Source of the DNA: OLB6 sp964467455
GTDB lineage: Bacteria > Bacteroidota > Ignavibacteria > Kapaibacteriales > Kapaibacteriaceae
NCBI GenBank assembly: GCA_964467455.1
Contig: CAYXQJ010000016.1
Location: 9,695 to 73,694 of the forward strand
DNA: 64,000 nucleotides
Direction of reading: 5' to 3'
Below, piece after piece: positions 16,966 to 26,184 of this stretch (within the stretch, counting starts at the first letter, position 1; the number at the start of each line of letters is the position of its first letter). The translations under genes and the position numbers were made by a program. Under the pieces are notes generated by a model that worked only from the letters and a program-made list of their open reading frames with translations, was not told where the DNA came from and did not search any database.

Positions 16966-19900
16966 ATGCAAACAATTCGCGCAAGTTCTTGGTCAGGGTG
17001 CCGTGTATCATGGCTCATTCCAGGTTCGGACAGACTGCTTCCGATTGCCGCGTTGCTTGCAATGTTTCAGTTTAGTTTGAATGCGCAGCTTCCTCCACCC
17101 ACCGGTCTGAACCCAGGGTCAACAATCCCACCCGGGCCGACGCTCAGTTCTCCGACGGTCAACTTTAGTTGGAACTCTGTTGCTGGGGCGAATAAGTACA
17201 GTTTCCATTTGCGAGACCTCGCAAACACGAACATTCTGATCGTGGACAGGACGAATTCCGCCAATTCTGCTAACCAGTCGCTTATCAGGAACCACAGCTA
17301 TAAATGGGATGTCCGCGCCTATAGTAGTAACGGAGTTCCTGGCAACATCACAGCAGATCACTACATTCAAATTGCTCCTTGCACTTACAATGTCAGTCAG
17401 GTCCCAAGTACGCCGGTCAGTGCATGCAGCGGGTTCATCTTCCCATCGGTAAGCACAGAGTCCGACTGTAGTTGCTGCGTTTGGACTGCCACCGGTGGGG
17501 CTGCTTGGATGAGAGTAAGCGGAGGAGGAACAGGACCTGGAAATGTAACACTGTCGTTGGACGCAAACGCCTCGAACACTAATCGTTCTGCTACGTTTAC
17601 CGTGACTGGCACTAATTGCAGTCAAAACTGTTCGCAAACATTCACCATTACCCAGAGGGCCAACTCGCCGCCGACCGCACCGACGTCCATCACAATTGGC
17701 ACCGTGTCTCCTAACTCCGTCAACTTCAGTTGGACCCAACCCTCTGATCCGGATGGGTGCCCGGGGAGCTTTGACCACGAGACCGAGTTGTGGCTGGGCG
17801 GCAGTCGTGTCGGAAATAACAGGACATTTGGATTAAGCTCTGCCTTCAGTGGGCTTACGGCAAACACCACATATGTGCTGCGGGTGCGTGGAATCGAGAA
17901 ACCCGATATCTTTGGGCCTGAAGTGGCCGGCGGCTGGGCAACGAACAGTTTTACGACGCCTCAGCTTCCGACGGTGGTCATTACGCAGCCCTTCGAGGGA
18001 CAGCGATTCACTGAACCTGCTACCATTTCCATCGCGGCAACTGCTTCTGCCCCGTACGGAAGCATCTCGAAAGTTGAGTTCTTCTCGGGAGTCACAAACA
18101 AGGTGGGCGAAGACACCTCAACGCCGTTCTCGGTGAACTGGACCGATGTTGGCATTGGCACATACAGCCTCACAGCCCGGGCAACGGACAACGTGGGCGC
18201 CTCAGGAACTTCGCCGGCGATCACTGTTTACGTGGATCCTCCGGGAGGACTGTTACAGGTGACCATCCCTCCCGTTCCGGCGCTAACGAATGGGTCATTG
18301 GATGCGCTGGATGCTGTGTTCTCGAAGGCTATTAACGCCAGCACTTTTGACTACACCGATCTGAACCTTTCCAGAAACGGAAGTCCTATCGCCTTGGATG
18401 CAGGCGTAACGACGACGCAGATATCTGGCAACGCGTATCGGGTCTTGGGTCTGGGAACCTTCACAGCCGCGCGCGGAGGCTATGTTCTAACAGTGAATGC
18501 CTCGGGGATTCTTGACGATTTGGGTTATCCCGGCAGCGGGTCGGCCTCGGCTGTGTGGAGCAATGCTCCGCTCGCAGTAACTGAAGTCGCCACGCCGACG
18601 TTGACAAACACTCCCGTTGCGACCATTGATGTCACTTTCTCGGGAGGTATCGACCCTTCGACTTTCACCTACCACGACCTGACGCTGACTCGCAATGGTG
18701 CGGCACTTATGCTGGACGCGAGTATCACAACGAGTCTCGTCTCCGGCGACACTTACAGAATTGCAGGCCTTGGTGCGCTTACAGCGGCGGAAGGAACGTA
18801 CGTGATCTCCGTCAACGCGTCTAATATCGTTGACACTTTCGGCAATTCAGGGAGCGGTTCGCGAAGCGGAACCTGGACAAACAGGCTCCTGACGGTAACA
18901 AGCATTATTGTTCCAAGAAATACAAATGGCCCTGCATCGTCCGTTGATGTTGTGTTTTCTGCGGCGATTGATCCGACGTCTTTCACGTATCAGGATGTGA
19001 GTCTTAGGCGTGACGGCACGAATGTGCCACTGGACGATTTGGTCTGGTGCAGTCCGATATCAGGGAGCACAAATCGCATCAATGGTCTTGCTCCGTTTAC
19101 GACGCAGCCGGGCAATTATGTGATCACTGTGACTGCAACTGGAATTCGTGATGTTCTGGGGGCGAGCGGGACAGGCTCAAAGTCAAACGGGTGGTGGAAT
19201 TTTCCGTATCAGATCACTATCACTGTCCTCCGCGCTACGGAATTCGACTCTGAGGCTCTGGGTGTTGCCGGTGCACAACAAGTTGGTTACGCAAACCAGT
19301 CTTCTGGCTCTCCTCGCGCCTGCCTCTGGTCCGGCAGTTCCAATTCGCTCGTGTATTTACATCCCGTGAGTGCGGCCAACTCAATGGCTTTGGCTACCAG
19401 TGGCTCTCAGCAAGCTGGATATGCCACGTTTGGTACAAGGAAGAACGCGGCCATTTGGGCGGGCACGTCAAATTCATTCGCGAACCTGTATCCTTCAAGC
19501 ACCGTCGACTCCTGGGTTAATGCAACCACGGGATCCAAGCAAGTCGGGAGGGCAGACAACAGGGCTGCGCTTTGGTTTGGCACGTCCAGCAGTCGTGTAC
19601 AGTCTATTCATGCCTCCGAAGCCTTTGCAGTGGCTGACGGTAATGATAATGAATTTGGAAAATCGTGGAATATTGATGAACAAAAGTGGTGGGCTGCAAA
19701 GTGGCAGGGCAATATGTTCTTTACCATTCCGTTTACTCGAGACGCGCAAATAAATGCCGTGAGTCAATCCAAGTTGGCAGGTTTTGTAGGTCCTTTTGGG
19801 TTTACGCATGCCGCACTCTGGTCCGGGGCTAGCAGCTCATTTGTAGATTTGAATCCGTCTGGTGCGTCTTCGTCTTCGGCGAACGCCATCAGTGGCTCCA

Positions 19901-22900
19901 TGCAGGCTGGATTTGCCGTGTTTCCAGGCATTACGAGCCATGCGGCTTTATGGTCTGGAAGTTCAAATTCATTTCTGGATCTGCATTATTTTCTGCCTTC
20001 GACGTACTCCGGTTCACGAGCAAACGGGATGTCCACCAATGGGCAAACCGTGTTCGTTGTTGGGAGTGCCGACTCAGTATCGTCCAAACATGCGATAATG
20101 TGGACGATCAACCCCGCTGTGTTCGGTGCCCCCGGTGCGTTCACATTGACGAATGAAGTGCCCCAATGCATATCCGGCAGTCCGCAGGTCCGCCTCACTT
20201 GGAGCGCTCCAAGTGGAATTGTGGAATCGTTCGTCGTTTTCCGAGACGGTAACCCGATCAGAACAAATGCGATTAGTCCTCATTCATTTGACGATACCAT
20301 CGGGCTTGTCGCAGGCTCACACTATACTTACTTCGTTCGAGCTTACAGCCAATACGGCTACCGCGATTCCGATACAAACATCGTTTCTATTCCTTTCGGC
20401 GTTTGCTGTAACTACACCCTTTCTCCTACGAGCCGCGTGCATGGTTCTGGGTTTGAACAACAAGACATCACGGTGTCGCGAACTGCTGGCAGTTGTGATT
20501 GGACTGCCACAAACGACGTTCCGTGGATCACGTTCACTTCACCGACAAGCGGAACGAACAGCAGCATCATTTCGTACAACGTGCAACCAAATCCGAATTG
20601 TGAACAACGTACCGGAACGATCACCATCGCCGGACTGGAATTCATGGTGACGCAAGCGGCAGGAGTCAGCTCGTACTCCCTCGCCCAATCAAACGCCGTT
20701 CATTCGCCTGTCGCCGGTGCGGGAAGCGTTCAAGTGAACACCGGGATTGGTTGCTCTTGGACGGCGACAAAAAATGTTCCTTGGCTTCTGTTCGCGTCGG
20801 CGACGAATGGCAGCGGCACCAGCAACATCCTATACAGCATTCAGGCGAACCCGGACTGTCAGGAACGGGTGGGGCACATCATGGTTGAAGGTTCGGCGCT
20901 CGCAAGCCTGACGTTCACGGTGACCCAGCAAGCGGGTTTGGGGAGCTATCTACTTTCGAGCTATGACGCTTCTCTTGGACCGGACGCGACGAATGGAAGC
21001 GTGAGCATTCTGGTGGGTGTAGCATGTCCGTGGTCGGTGACAAACGACGTGGGGTGGATTTCGTTTTCCCCCACAAACGGCACAGGCACGAACACAATCA
21101 CCTACAATGTCGCGGCCAATCCCGATTGCGTTGGCCGTACGGGTCACATCGCGATTGCGAGCGAAATTTTTACAATCAGGCAGGCGCCAGGGACAGGTGC
21201 GTTTTCGCTTTCGCAGCCCAGTGCTGTATTTGGACCATCGGGCGCGAGCACCAACGTGAGCGTGACGGCTGGGATAGAATGTTCGTGGTCCGTGGCAAAT
21301 CCGCACGGCTGGTTAACCGCAAATCCACTTGCTGGAAATGGAAGTGGAACAGTGAACTACACTGTTGCGGTCAACTCAAACGGCGCGGTACGAATCGGCA
21401 CTCTTTCCATCGCAGACCAATCGCTCATGGTGACACAGTTCGGGAACGATGATTTTGCGTATCGCTTTCCATTAAGTGGCGCGCCGCTCCAGTTTGTTGG
21501 CAACAACCACGGGGCCTCAGCAGAGTCCCTTGAGCCGGCACACGCCGGATTTGCACCAGCAAAGTCGGTATGGTGGACATGGACAGCACCGTCGAACTGC
21601 GTTGTGACGGTCTCAACCTATGGAAGTTCATTTGACACGGTGCTCGCGGTGTACACCAATAATTCGCTCGCCAGCTTGAACGTCGTGGTGAGTGATGACG
21701 ACGGCGGCGGCAACCTGACGAGTCTGGTGAGTTTCAACGTGATGGCTGGCGTGGGTTACCAGATCGCGGTGGATGGCTACGCCGGAGACACTGGCAACAT
21801 CATGCTTTCTCTCGTCTTGCAGCCCCCTGGAACCCCACTGGAAATCCTCACCCCAAGCCCACTGCCCGCTGTGGTGGCTGGTGATGACTACTCAATGGCA
21901 TTGCAGGTTATCGGCGGTTTATCACCCTACACTTGGGCAATGATTTCTGGCAGTCTGCCAGACGGTGTCAGCATGAACATCAGTGGTGTGATCAGTGGGA
22001 CGCCGACAACTGCGGGCAATTTTGCGTTTCGCGTGCGAGTCACGGCATCCGGTGGACAGAGCGTGGAGAAGGATTTTACTCTGACCGTCGCTACGCCAGT
22101 GAACGCCCCACTGAATGACAATTTCGCTAATGCCATCCCGCTGACCGGTTCAACCGTGAATGCCGTGGGATCAAATGCGCACGCTACGAAGGAATCTGGC
22201 GAACCGCGCCATGCGTTTAGGCGCGGAGGCAGGTCGGTTTGGTGGAAATGGACCCCGCCTCTCACTGGAGTTGCCACTATTTCGACACGCGGTAGCCCTT
22301 TCGACACTTTGCTGGGGATTTACACTGGGGCTTCAGTTTATGCGCTCGCGGGAGTTGCCAGCCAAGATGACATCAGCCCCTACGACCTTGATAGTGAGAC
22401 GAGGTTCTTCGCTGTCGCAGGGACAAACTATTACATCGCAGTGGATGGACTAAATGGCGAATCAGGAAGTATCAATCTTTCAGTCGAGGTTTCGGCATCG
22501 TTGAGCACCTGCGATGTCCGCATTGACCTTGAGAAAGACCTGGTGGTGGATGCCAATGCGCAACTCACAGTTGAACTTTGTCAGTCGGCGAATCGCACTG
22601 ATGTGCCTTTGCTGAAGGTAGGGGGAGTTTTCCGCGCTGGAGGGAAACTCAATTTCACACTAGGGCCGAGATATACACCACAACCGGGAGATCGTTTTCG
22701 ATTGGTTGAATTTCCAAGCGAGTCTGACTCGGTGGATAAAGTCTATCAGTTATATCGCTTTAACGATTATGACCCTGCAATACCAGGCACGAATGGACTA
22801 TTTTGGGGATTGGCTTATCGAGAACAGGACAGCCGGCACTTCATCGAATTGCTGGTGCTCCGAGTACCGGCTGTTTGGACAGGAGCAACCGCCGATCCGC

Positions 22901-24393
22901 TTACCCCACGCGGAAGGGGCGGACTCGTATTCATCAGCCACGGCACTGCCGCCAGCATTGAGCATGCGCTGGATGGAGGGTTTGGGGAAATGGCGGCGTC
23001 AATCGAAGCTGTCATGACAAAGTATGGCAATCCGAGTTGGGATGTCACGACTTTGGACTGGAGAGAATACGCCACTGGATCCACGAACTCCCCAGATTTT
23101 CGATTGTTCCAGCCCGCAACCTCTGCACAGTTCAGTTTGGGAATCGCCGAGAGCACAGCCCATTGGCTGCGAAGCAACAATTTTCAATATGTCAAAATGC
23201 ACTTGCTGTCACATAGTTCTGGCTCGTGGATGGCGAATCGCTTGATGCAACTATTCGCAGGCGAAGCTGACATCCACGTCACATTCTTCGACGCGTTCGT
23301 GAATCCGAGCGTCTATGGTTTTTGTTCCTCAATTCTCTTCTGTGGACGATTTGACAGTACGCTCGGTGATGGCGCGCGGCAGGATTTTGTCGAGCAGTAC
23401 GTCGATAGATTCTTCGTTGTACTTCCTGGAACCAACAAACGCCTGACTAACGCTGTGAATTTCGATGTGACGCACGCGACAATCTCGTCACCTCCATTTG
23501 GGAGCGGTTCGGAATTTCTGTCGAATGGACATTCCTGGCCTTACCAGTGGTATTTGGAATCCGTTCGTGCTGCGTACCGGGGCGAGTTGCTTTTCAGCGA
23601 TCCAAAATGCTCTGGCTTCGCACTATCTCCGGAGTTCTTGGAGACAACGGCCTTATCGCCGACACAGATGGATGCACTTCGGGCCGCCAGAGAAATGCTT
23701 CATAACAACGACGAGTATGTTCTCGTGGGAACCAACTCATGCTCACTGCGATTGCCGTCGTTCTTTGGTCAAATACCAGACTTCTTCGCGTCAGTTCAAG
23801 TCGGGACGAACGGCACGTATCAACAGACAACCAACGACGGATTAGTAATTCAATTGCCGGCTAATACGCCCGCACCGACTTCAGCGACGGTAGCTCTGCC
23901 GATCAACGAGTGTGCTTCTGGCCTGCGGTTCGAGTTGCAGTTCTTACCGGGTGGCCCACCTGCCACGAATGGAATTCTCACAGTTCTGGTTGACGGTCTT
24001 GTCGTGTATCGAGCTTATCAATCACTCCTTGAATCTGAGTTGGTAGCCAGCGATGTCATTGCATTCGATGCCCCACTTCAACCTGGAATGCACGAAATCA
24101 CTTTCGGCCTTGAATCATCCAGCAGCGACTCTGTCGGCATCCTCATTCAGAGCGTCGAGATCGGTTCGTGCATAAGGCCATTCTTCCTGACCCCAATGAT
24201 CCTCGGAAACGGCGATGTTCACCTGACGCTGACTGCGGTGACACCAGCTCAAAATTACACGATCCAGTCGTCCACGAACTTGGTGAACTGGAGCACTGTG
24301 ACAAACGTTCAGAGCCACAGTTCCCAGGTTCAGTTCACGATTCCTAGCGCGACAATCTCCAAACAGGTTTTCTTTAGGGCCGTCGTGCCATAG
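16966..24393 (+). CDS. Giant multidomain secreted protein with lipase-like C-terminal region (2,475 aa)
   Basis: An N-terminal hydrophobic segment (LLPIAALLAMFQFSLNAQ) serves as a signal peptide. In order there are: a fibronectin-like domain (about 35-130), a BACON-like domain (about 138-228), an FN3 domain, an Ig-like domain (about 335-420), three similar repeats of about 105 residues (about 430-745) with the pattern DVVFSxxIDPxxFTYxDL, and HAF-like repeats with QQAGYATFG and AALWSGSSNSF (about 750-1050). Four more BACON-like domains (about 1145-1490), two PPC/pre-peptidase-like domains with an He_PIG domain between them (about 1495-1840) follow. Near 1970-2210 is an alpha/beta-hydrolase-like region with LVFISHGTAAS and LLSHSSGSWMANRLM, where SHSSG replaces the GxSxG nucleophile elbow. 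It ends in an FFRAVVP module. Probably an extracellular adhesin or hydrolase; activity not proven. Confidence 0.88.
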   Translation: MQTIRASSWSGCRVSWLIPGSDRLLPIAALLAMFQFSLNAQLPPPTGLNPGSTIPPGPTLSSPTVNFSWNSVAGANKYSFHLRDLANTNILIVDRTNSANSANQSLIRNHSYKWDVRAYSSNGVPGNITADHYIQIAPCTYNVSQVPSTPVSACSGFIFPSVSTESDCSCCVWTATGGAAWMRVSGGGTGPGNVTLSLDANASNTNRSATFTVTGTNCSQNCSQTFTITQRANSPPTAPTSITIGTVSPNSVNFSWTQPSDPDGCPGSFDHETELWLGGSRVGNNRTFGLSSAFSGLTANTTYVLRVRGIEKPDIFGPEVAGGWATNSFTTPQLPTVVITQPFEGQRFTEPATISIAATASAPYGSISKVEFFSGVTNKVGEDTSTPFSVNWTDVGIGTYSLTARATDNVGASGTSPAITVYVDPPGGLLQVTIPPVPALTNGSLDALDAVFSKAINASTFDYTDLNLSRNGSPIALDAGVTTTQISGNAYRVLGLGTFTAARGGYVLTVNASGILDDLGYPGSGSASAVWSNAPLAVTEVATPTLTNTPVATIDVTFSGGIDPSTFTYHDLTLTRNGAALMLDASITTSLVSGDTYRIAGLGALTAAEGTYVISVNASNIVDTFGNSGSGSRSGTWTNRLLTVTSIIVPRNTNGPASSVDVVFSAAIDPTSFTYQDVSLRRDGTNVPLDDLVWCSPISGSTNRINGLAPFTTQPGNYVITVTATGIRDVLGASGTGSKSNGWWNFPYQITITVLRATEFDSEALGVAGAQQVGYANQSSGSPRACLWSGSSNSLVYLHPVSAANSMALATSGSQQAGYATFGTRKNAAIWAGTSNSFANLYPSSTVDSWVNATTGSKQVGRADNRAALWFGTSSSRVQSIHASEAFAVADGNDNEFGKSWNIDEQKWWAAKWQGNMFFTIPFTRDAQINAVSQSKLAGFVGPFGFTHAALWSGASSSFVDLNPSGASSSSANAISGSMQAGFAVFPGITSHAALWSGSSNSFLDLHYFLPSTYSGSRANGMSTNGQTVFVVGSADSVSSKHAIMWTINPAVFGAPGAFTLTNEVPQCISGSPQVRLTWSAPSGIVESFVVFRDGNPIRTNAISPHSFDDTIGLVAGSHYTYFVRAYSQYGYRDSDTNIVSIPFGVCCNYTLSPTSRVHGSGFEQQDITVSRTAGSCDWTATNDVPWITFTSPTSGTNSSIISYNVQPNPNCEQRTGTITIAGLEFMVTQAAGVSSYSLAQSNAVHSPVAGAGSVQVNTGIGCSWTATKNVPWLLFASATNGSGTSNILYSIQANPDCQERVGHIMVEGSALASLTFTVTQQAGLGSYLLSSYDASLGPDATNGSVSILVGVACPWSVTNDVGWISFSPTNGTGTNTITYNVAANPDCVGRTGHIAIASEIFTIRQAPGTGAFSLSQPSAVFGPSGASTNVSVTAGIECSWSVANPHGWLTANPLAGNGSGTVNYTVAVNSNGAVRIGTLSIADQSLMVTQFGNDDFAYRFPLSGAPLQFVGNNHGASAESLEPAHAGFAPAKSVWWTWTAPSNCVVTVSTYGSSFDTVLAVYTNNSLASLNVVVSDDDGGGNLTSLVSFNVMAGVGYQIAVDGYAGDTGNIMLSLVLQPPGTPLEILTPSPLPAVVAGDDYSMALQVIGGLSPYTWAMISGSLPDGVSMNISGVISGTPTTAGNFAFRVRVTASGGQSVEKDFTLTVATPVNAPLNDNFANAIPLTGSTVNAVGSNAHATKESGEPRHAFRRGGRSVWWKWTPPLTGVATISTRGSPFDTLLGIYTGASVYALAGVASQDDISPYDLDSETRFFAVAGTNYYIAVDGLNGESGSINLSVEVSASLSTCDVRIDLEKDLVVDANAQLTVELCQSANRTDVPLLKVGGVFRAGGKLNFTLGPRYTPQPGDRFRLVEFPSESDSVDKVYQLYRFNDYDPAIPGTNGLFWGLAYREQDSRHFIELLVLRVPAVWTGATADPLTPRGRGGLVFISHGTAASIEHALDGGFGEMAASIEAVMTKYGNPSWDVTTLDWREYATGSTNSPDFRLFQPATSAQFSLGIAESTAHWLRSNNFQYVKMHLLSHSSGSWMANRLMQLFAGEADIHVTFFDAFVNPSVYGFCSSILFCGRFDSTLGDGARQDFVEQYVDRFFVVLPGTNKRLTNAVNFDVTHATISSPPFGSGSEFLSNGHSWPYQWYLESVRAAYRGELLFSDPKCSGFALSPEFLETTALSPTQMDALRAAREMLHNNDEYVLVGTNSCSLRLPSFFGQIPDFFASVQVGTNGTYQQTTNDGLVIQLPANTPAPTSATVALPINECASGLRFELQFLPGGPPATNGILTVLVDGLVVYRAYQSLLESELVASDVIAFDAPLQPGMHEITFGLESSSSDSVGILIQSVEIGSCIRPFFLTPMILGNGDVHLTLTAVTPAQNYTIQSSTNLVNWSTVTNVQSHSSQVQFTIPSATISKQVFFRAVVP

Positions 24394-24419
24394 AGCCTTG
24401 TGGTAAGCGAAACGCTCGG

Positions 24420-24685
24420 TCATTCCTCGATGCGGAGATACTTTGTTGACGGCTGGAACGTCACCCCATCAATTCGCTGTTCCGGCAGCTGCACGGGATA
24501 CAGGCGGACGCTGCTGACCTGGTTGCGTTGCTTCTGCATCGAGACGTAGAGCCAATACTGTTGCTTCACGGGGTCACTTTTACCCTTGTTGTAGCCGGTC
24601 GCGTAGCAGCGCAACCGGCAAACAGGCCGGCAACGAGCGTCAGCATGAACAGTTTGGATGCGGTCGTGATGAGTTTGGTTTTCAT
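24420..24685 (-). pseudogene. Conjugation-type lipoprotein, frameshifted
   Basis: From the ATG at 24685 the frame gives MKTKLITTASKLFMLTLVAG and LFAGCAATRP, a lipoprotein signal with the lipobox LFAGC, but it stops soon after. A second frame takes over with ATGYNKGKSDPVKQQYWLYV and ends PSTKYLRIEE at 24420. Joining the two frames around the GCTGCTACGCG stretch near 24610-24625 restores one protein of about 88 residues. Such small DPVK-containing lipoproteins are seen in type IV secretion or integrative-element clusters (from memory, low certainty). The break is either a real frameshift mutation or a sequencing error. It lies 5 nt after another likely remnant. Confidence 0.6.
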
Positions 24686-24690
24686 GGTGG

Positions 24691-24987
24691 TCAATGGTTC
24701 TTGGTTTCGCCGTCTTTACGGCGGTTGGCGTGATGGATGATTCCCTCGACAACACTTGGCCTCTGGCGAAGCTCGCGGGCGCGGCGGTCGAAGTGTTCGC
24801 CGCTCGAACTGGAGTAATAGAGCATTCCCGGCGAGGCCACGTTGTGGACAGTGCCGCACAAATTCCGCGCGAAGTCGGTGTGCAAGTAGGTAAATGGCGA
24901 ATACTTCTGGCCGGTCTGGTGGTCGGGCAATGGGTAATTCATAATCGCGTGCTGCGTGACTTCCGGCAGCGCGATGTCCATCCACAT
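24691..24987 (-). CDS. Hypothetical protein, probably a 3' fragment of a larger gene
   Basis: Reads MWMDIALPEVTQHAIMNYPL then YSPFTYLHTDFARNLCGTVH, protein-like and rich in His and Tyr. The same frame continues upstream as FFIIPLNNRADLDN to a TAG, without a start codon, so the present ATG may lie inside an older, longer gene. It is followed after 5 nt by the frameshifted lipoprotein gene, the tight spacing of an operon. I cannot name the family. The setting suggests a piece of a conjugation cluster. Confidence 0.5.
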   Translation of the reverse strand: MWMDIALPEVTQHAIMNYPLPDHQTGQKYSPFTYLHTDFARNLCGTVHNVASPGMLYYSSSSGEHFDRRARELRQRPSVVEGIIHHANRRKDGETKNH

Positions 24988-25131
24988 GTTGTCAAGATCC
25001 GCGCGGTTGTTCAGGGGTATGATGAAGAACTAGCGGCAGCTGAACACAGCGGAGCAAATGCGGGACAGTTTGATTAGTGCGTGCTGCTGCACGATGGAGA
25101 TCAACGGGTGAACTTATGAAGTTGGGATGGT

Positions 25132-26148
25132 TCAAGGCAGCCACTGTGGGCGGTCCAATGCCTTCAAAACTCCGGTGCGGCGAAGGACTTTCTCAACATA
25201 CTGAATCGTGTGGTTATCGGAATGGGTGGTGTCACTGCCAACCACTTCCAATCGATTGTTGAAATGAAATGTGCCCAACGAATGATGAGTTATGGGCTCG
25301 GAGCGCAAGTCCGGGTCGCCGTCGTCTAACAGCCAGCGGAGGATGTTTTTCAGGAATCGCGCGTTGTCATGCGATGCCAATAGACCGAAGGTGCCTACCT
25401 CGAACGCGTGCGGCCCGCCAAACAAAGCAAACCGCCCCTTGCCGTGGATGCCAGCTGCTGCGACGGGCAGTGATGCGAAACTGATGCGTCGCAAGGAGCG
25501 ATCAAAGCTAATGCAGTTGCCTCCAGCGGACAAGGCGAGTGGCACAGCTTGGGTGCCGGGTAGAATGGTGAACGTGGCCATCGTGCGCCAACGGACGGTG
25601 GTAACCCGTTTGGCTGCCCAGCGCAAAGGCAGTGAGTTTCGGGTCGTATCAAAATAGGCATCGAGCGGATAGGTCTGCCGCAACGATTGCAGGTCAATCA
25701 CAGCATCATCGTTCAGGAGGCAGCCGAGGGGACTGAGAAATTCTCGGAGATTGGCTTGCGTGAATGAATCTCCGAAGCGGTAACCGAACGCGAGCAGGCG
25801 TCCGCCCTCTTGCAGAAAGTTCATCGTGGCATGGATGTCATCGCTGTTGAATCGGAGATCAGACCGGGACTGCCAGCGTTTTTGGGTGGCGTTGTATTCG
25901 CCGGTGGCCGGGGGAACAACGAGCAGCCTGGCCTGCGAGAGTGATTTCACGAACGGTTCGCCGCTGGTGGTGCTGCAAACGCAACCAAGACGGCAGAGCA
26001 ATTCCATCAGGCCGGCGAAGTTGGTGTGCATTTCGCGTGAGGTGAAACCGGTCTGCGACCAGTTGCGCTGCCCGTGATTCACGTCGAAGACGACTTTTGG
26101 AGTGTTGGATGAAATGAGAAGTCCAGGGATGCCTTCATCTGACTGCAT
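25132..26148 (-). CDS. DUF4350/GIFT-like domain protein
   Basis: 338 residues. The N-terminal half has the look of DUF4350/class I glutamine-amidotransferase-like domains: PKVVFDVNHGQRNWSQTGF, ARLLVVPPATGEY and MNFLQEGGRLLAFGYRFG (the strand-turn-helix pattern of such domains). There is no obvious catalytic Cys. A C-terminal beta-rich part follows. The start at 26148 is set by GAAGGAG 5 nt upstream of the ATG. The upstream gene on the same strand, a radical SAM protein, ends 36 nt before it, so the two are probably co-transcribed. In this family a sugar- or ligand-binding role has been suggested; no function is shown here. Confidence 0.72.
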   Translation of the reverse strand: MQSDEGIPGLLISSNTPKVVFDVNHGQRNWSQTGFTSREMHTNFAGLMELLCRLGCVCSTTSGEPFVKSLSQARLLVVPPATGEYNATQKRWQSRSDLRFNSDDIHATMNFLQEGGRLLAFGYRFGDSFTQANLREFLSPLGCLLNDDAVIDLQSLRQTYPLDAYFDTTRNSLPLRWAAKRVTTVRWRTMATFTILPGTQAVPLALSAGGNCISFDRSLRRISFASLPVAAAGIHGKGRFALFGGPHAFEVGTFGLLASHDNARFLKNILRWLLDDGDPDLRSEPITHHSLGTFHFNNRLEVVGSDTTHSDNHTIQYVEKVLRRTGVLKALDRPQWLP

Positions 26149-26184
26149 GACCGCTCCTTCCCTGATCCACAACACCTTTTTGTC

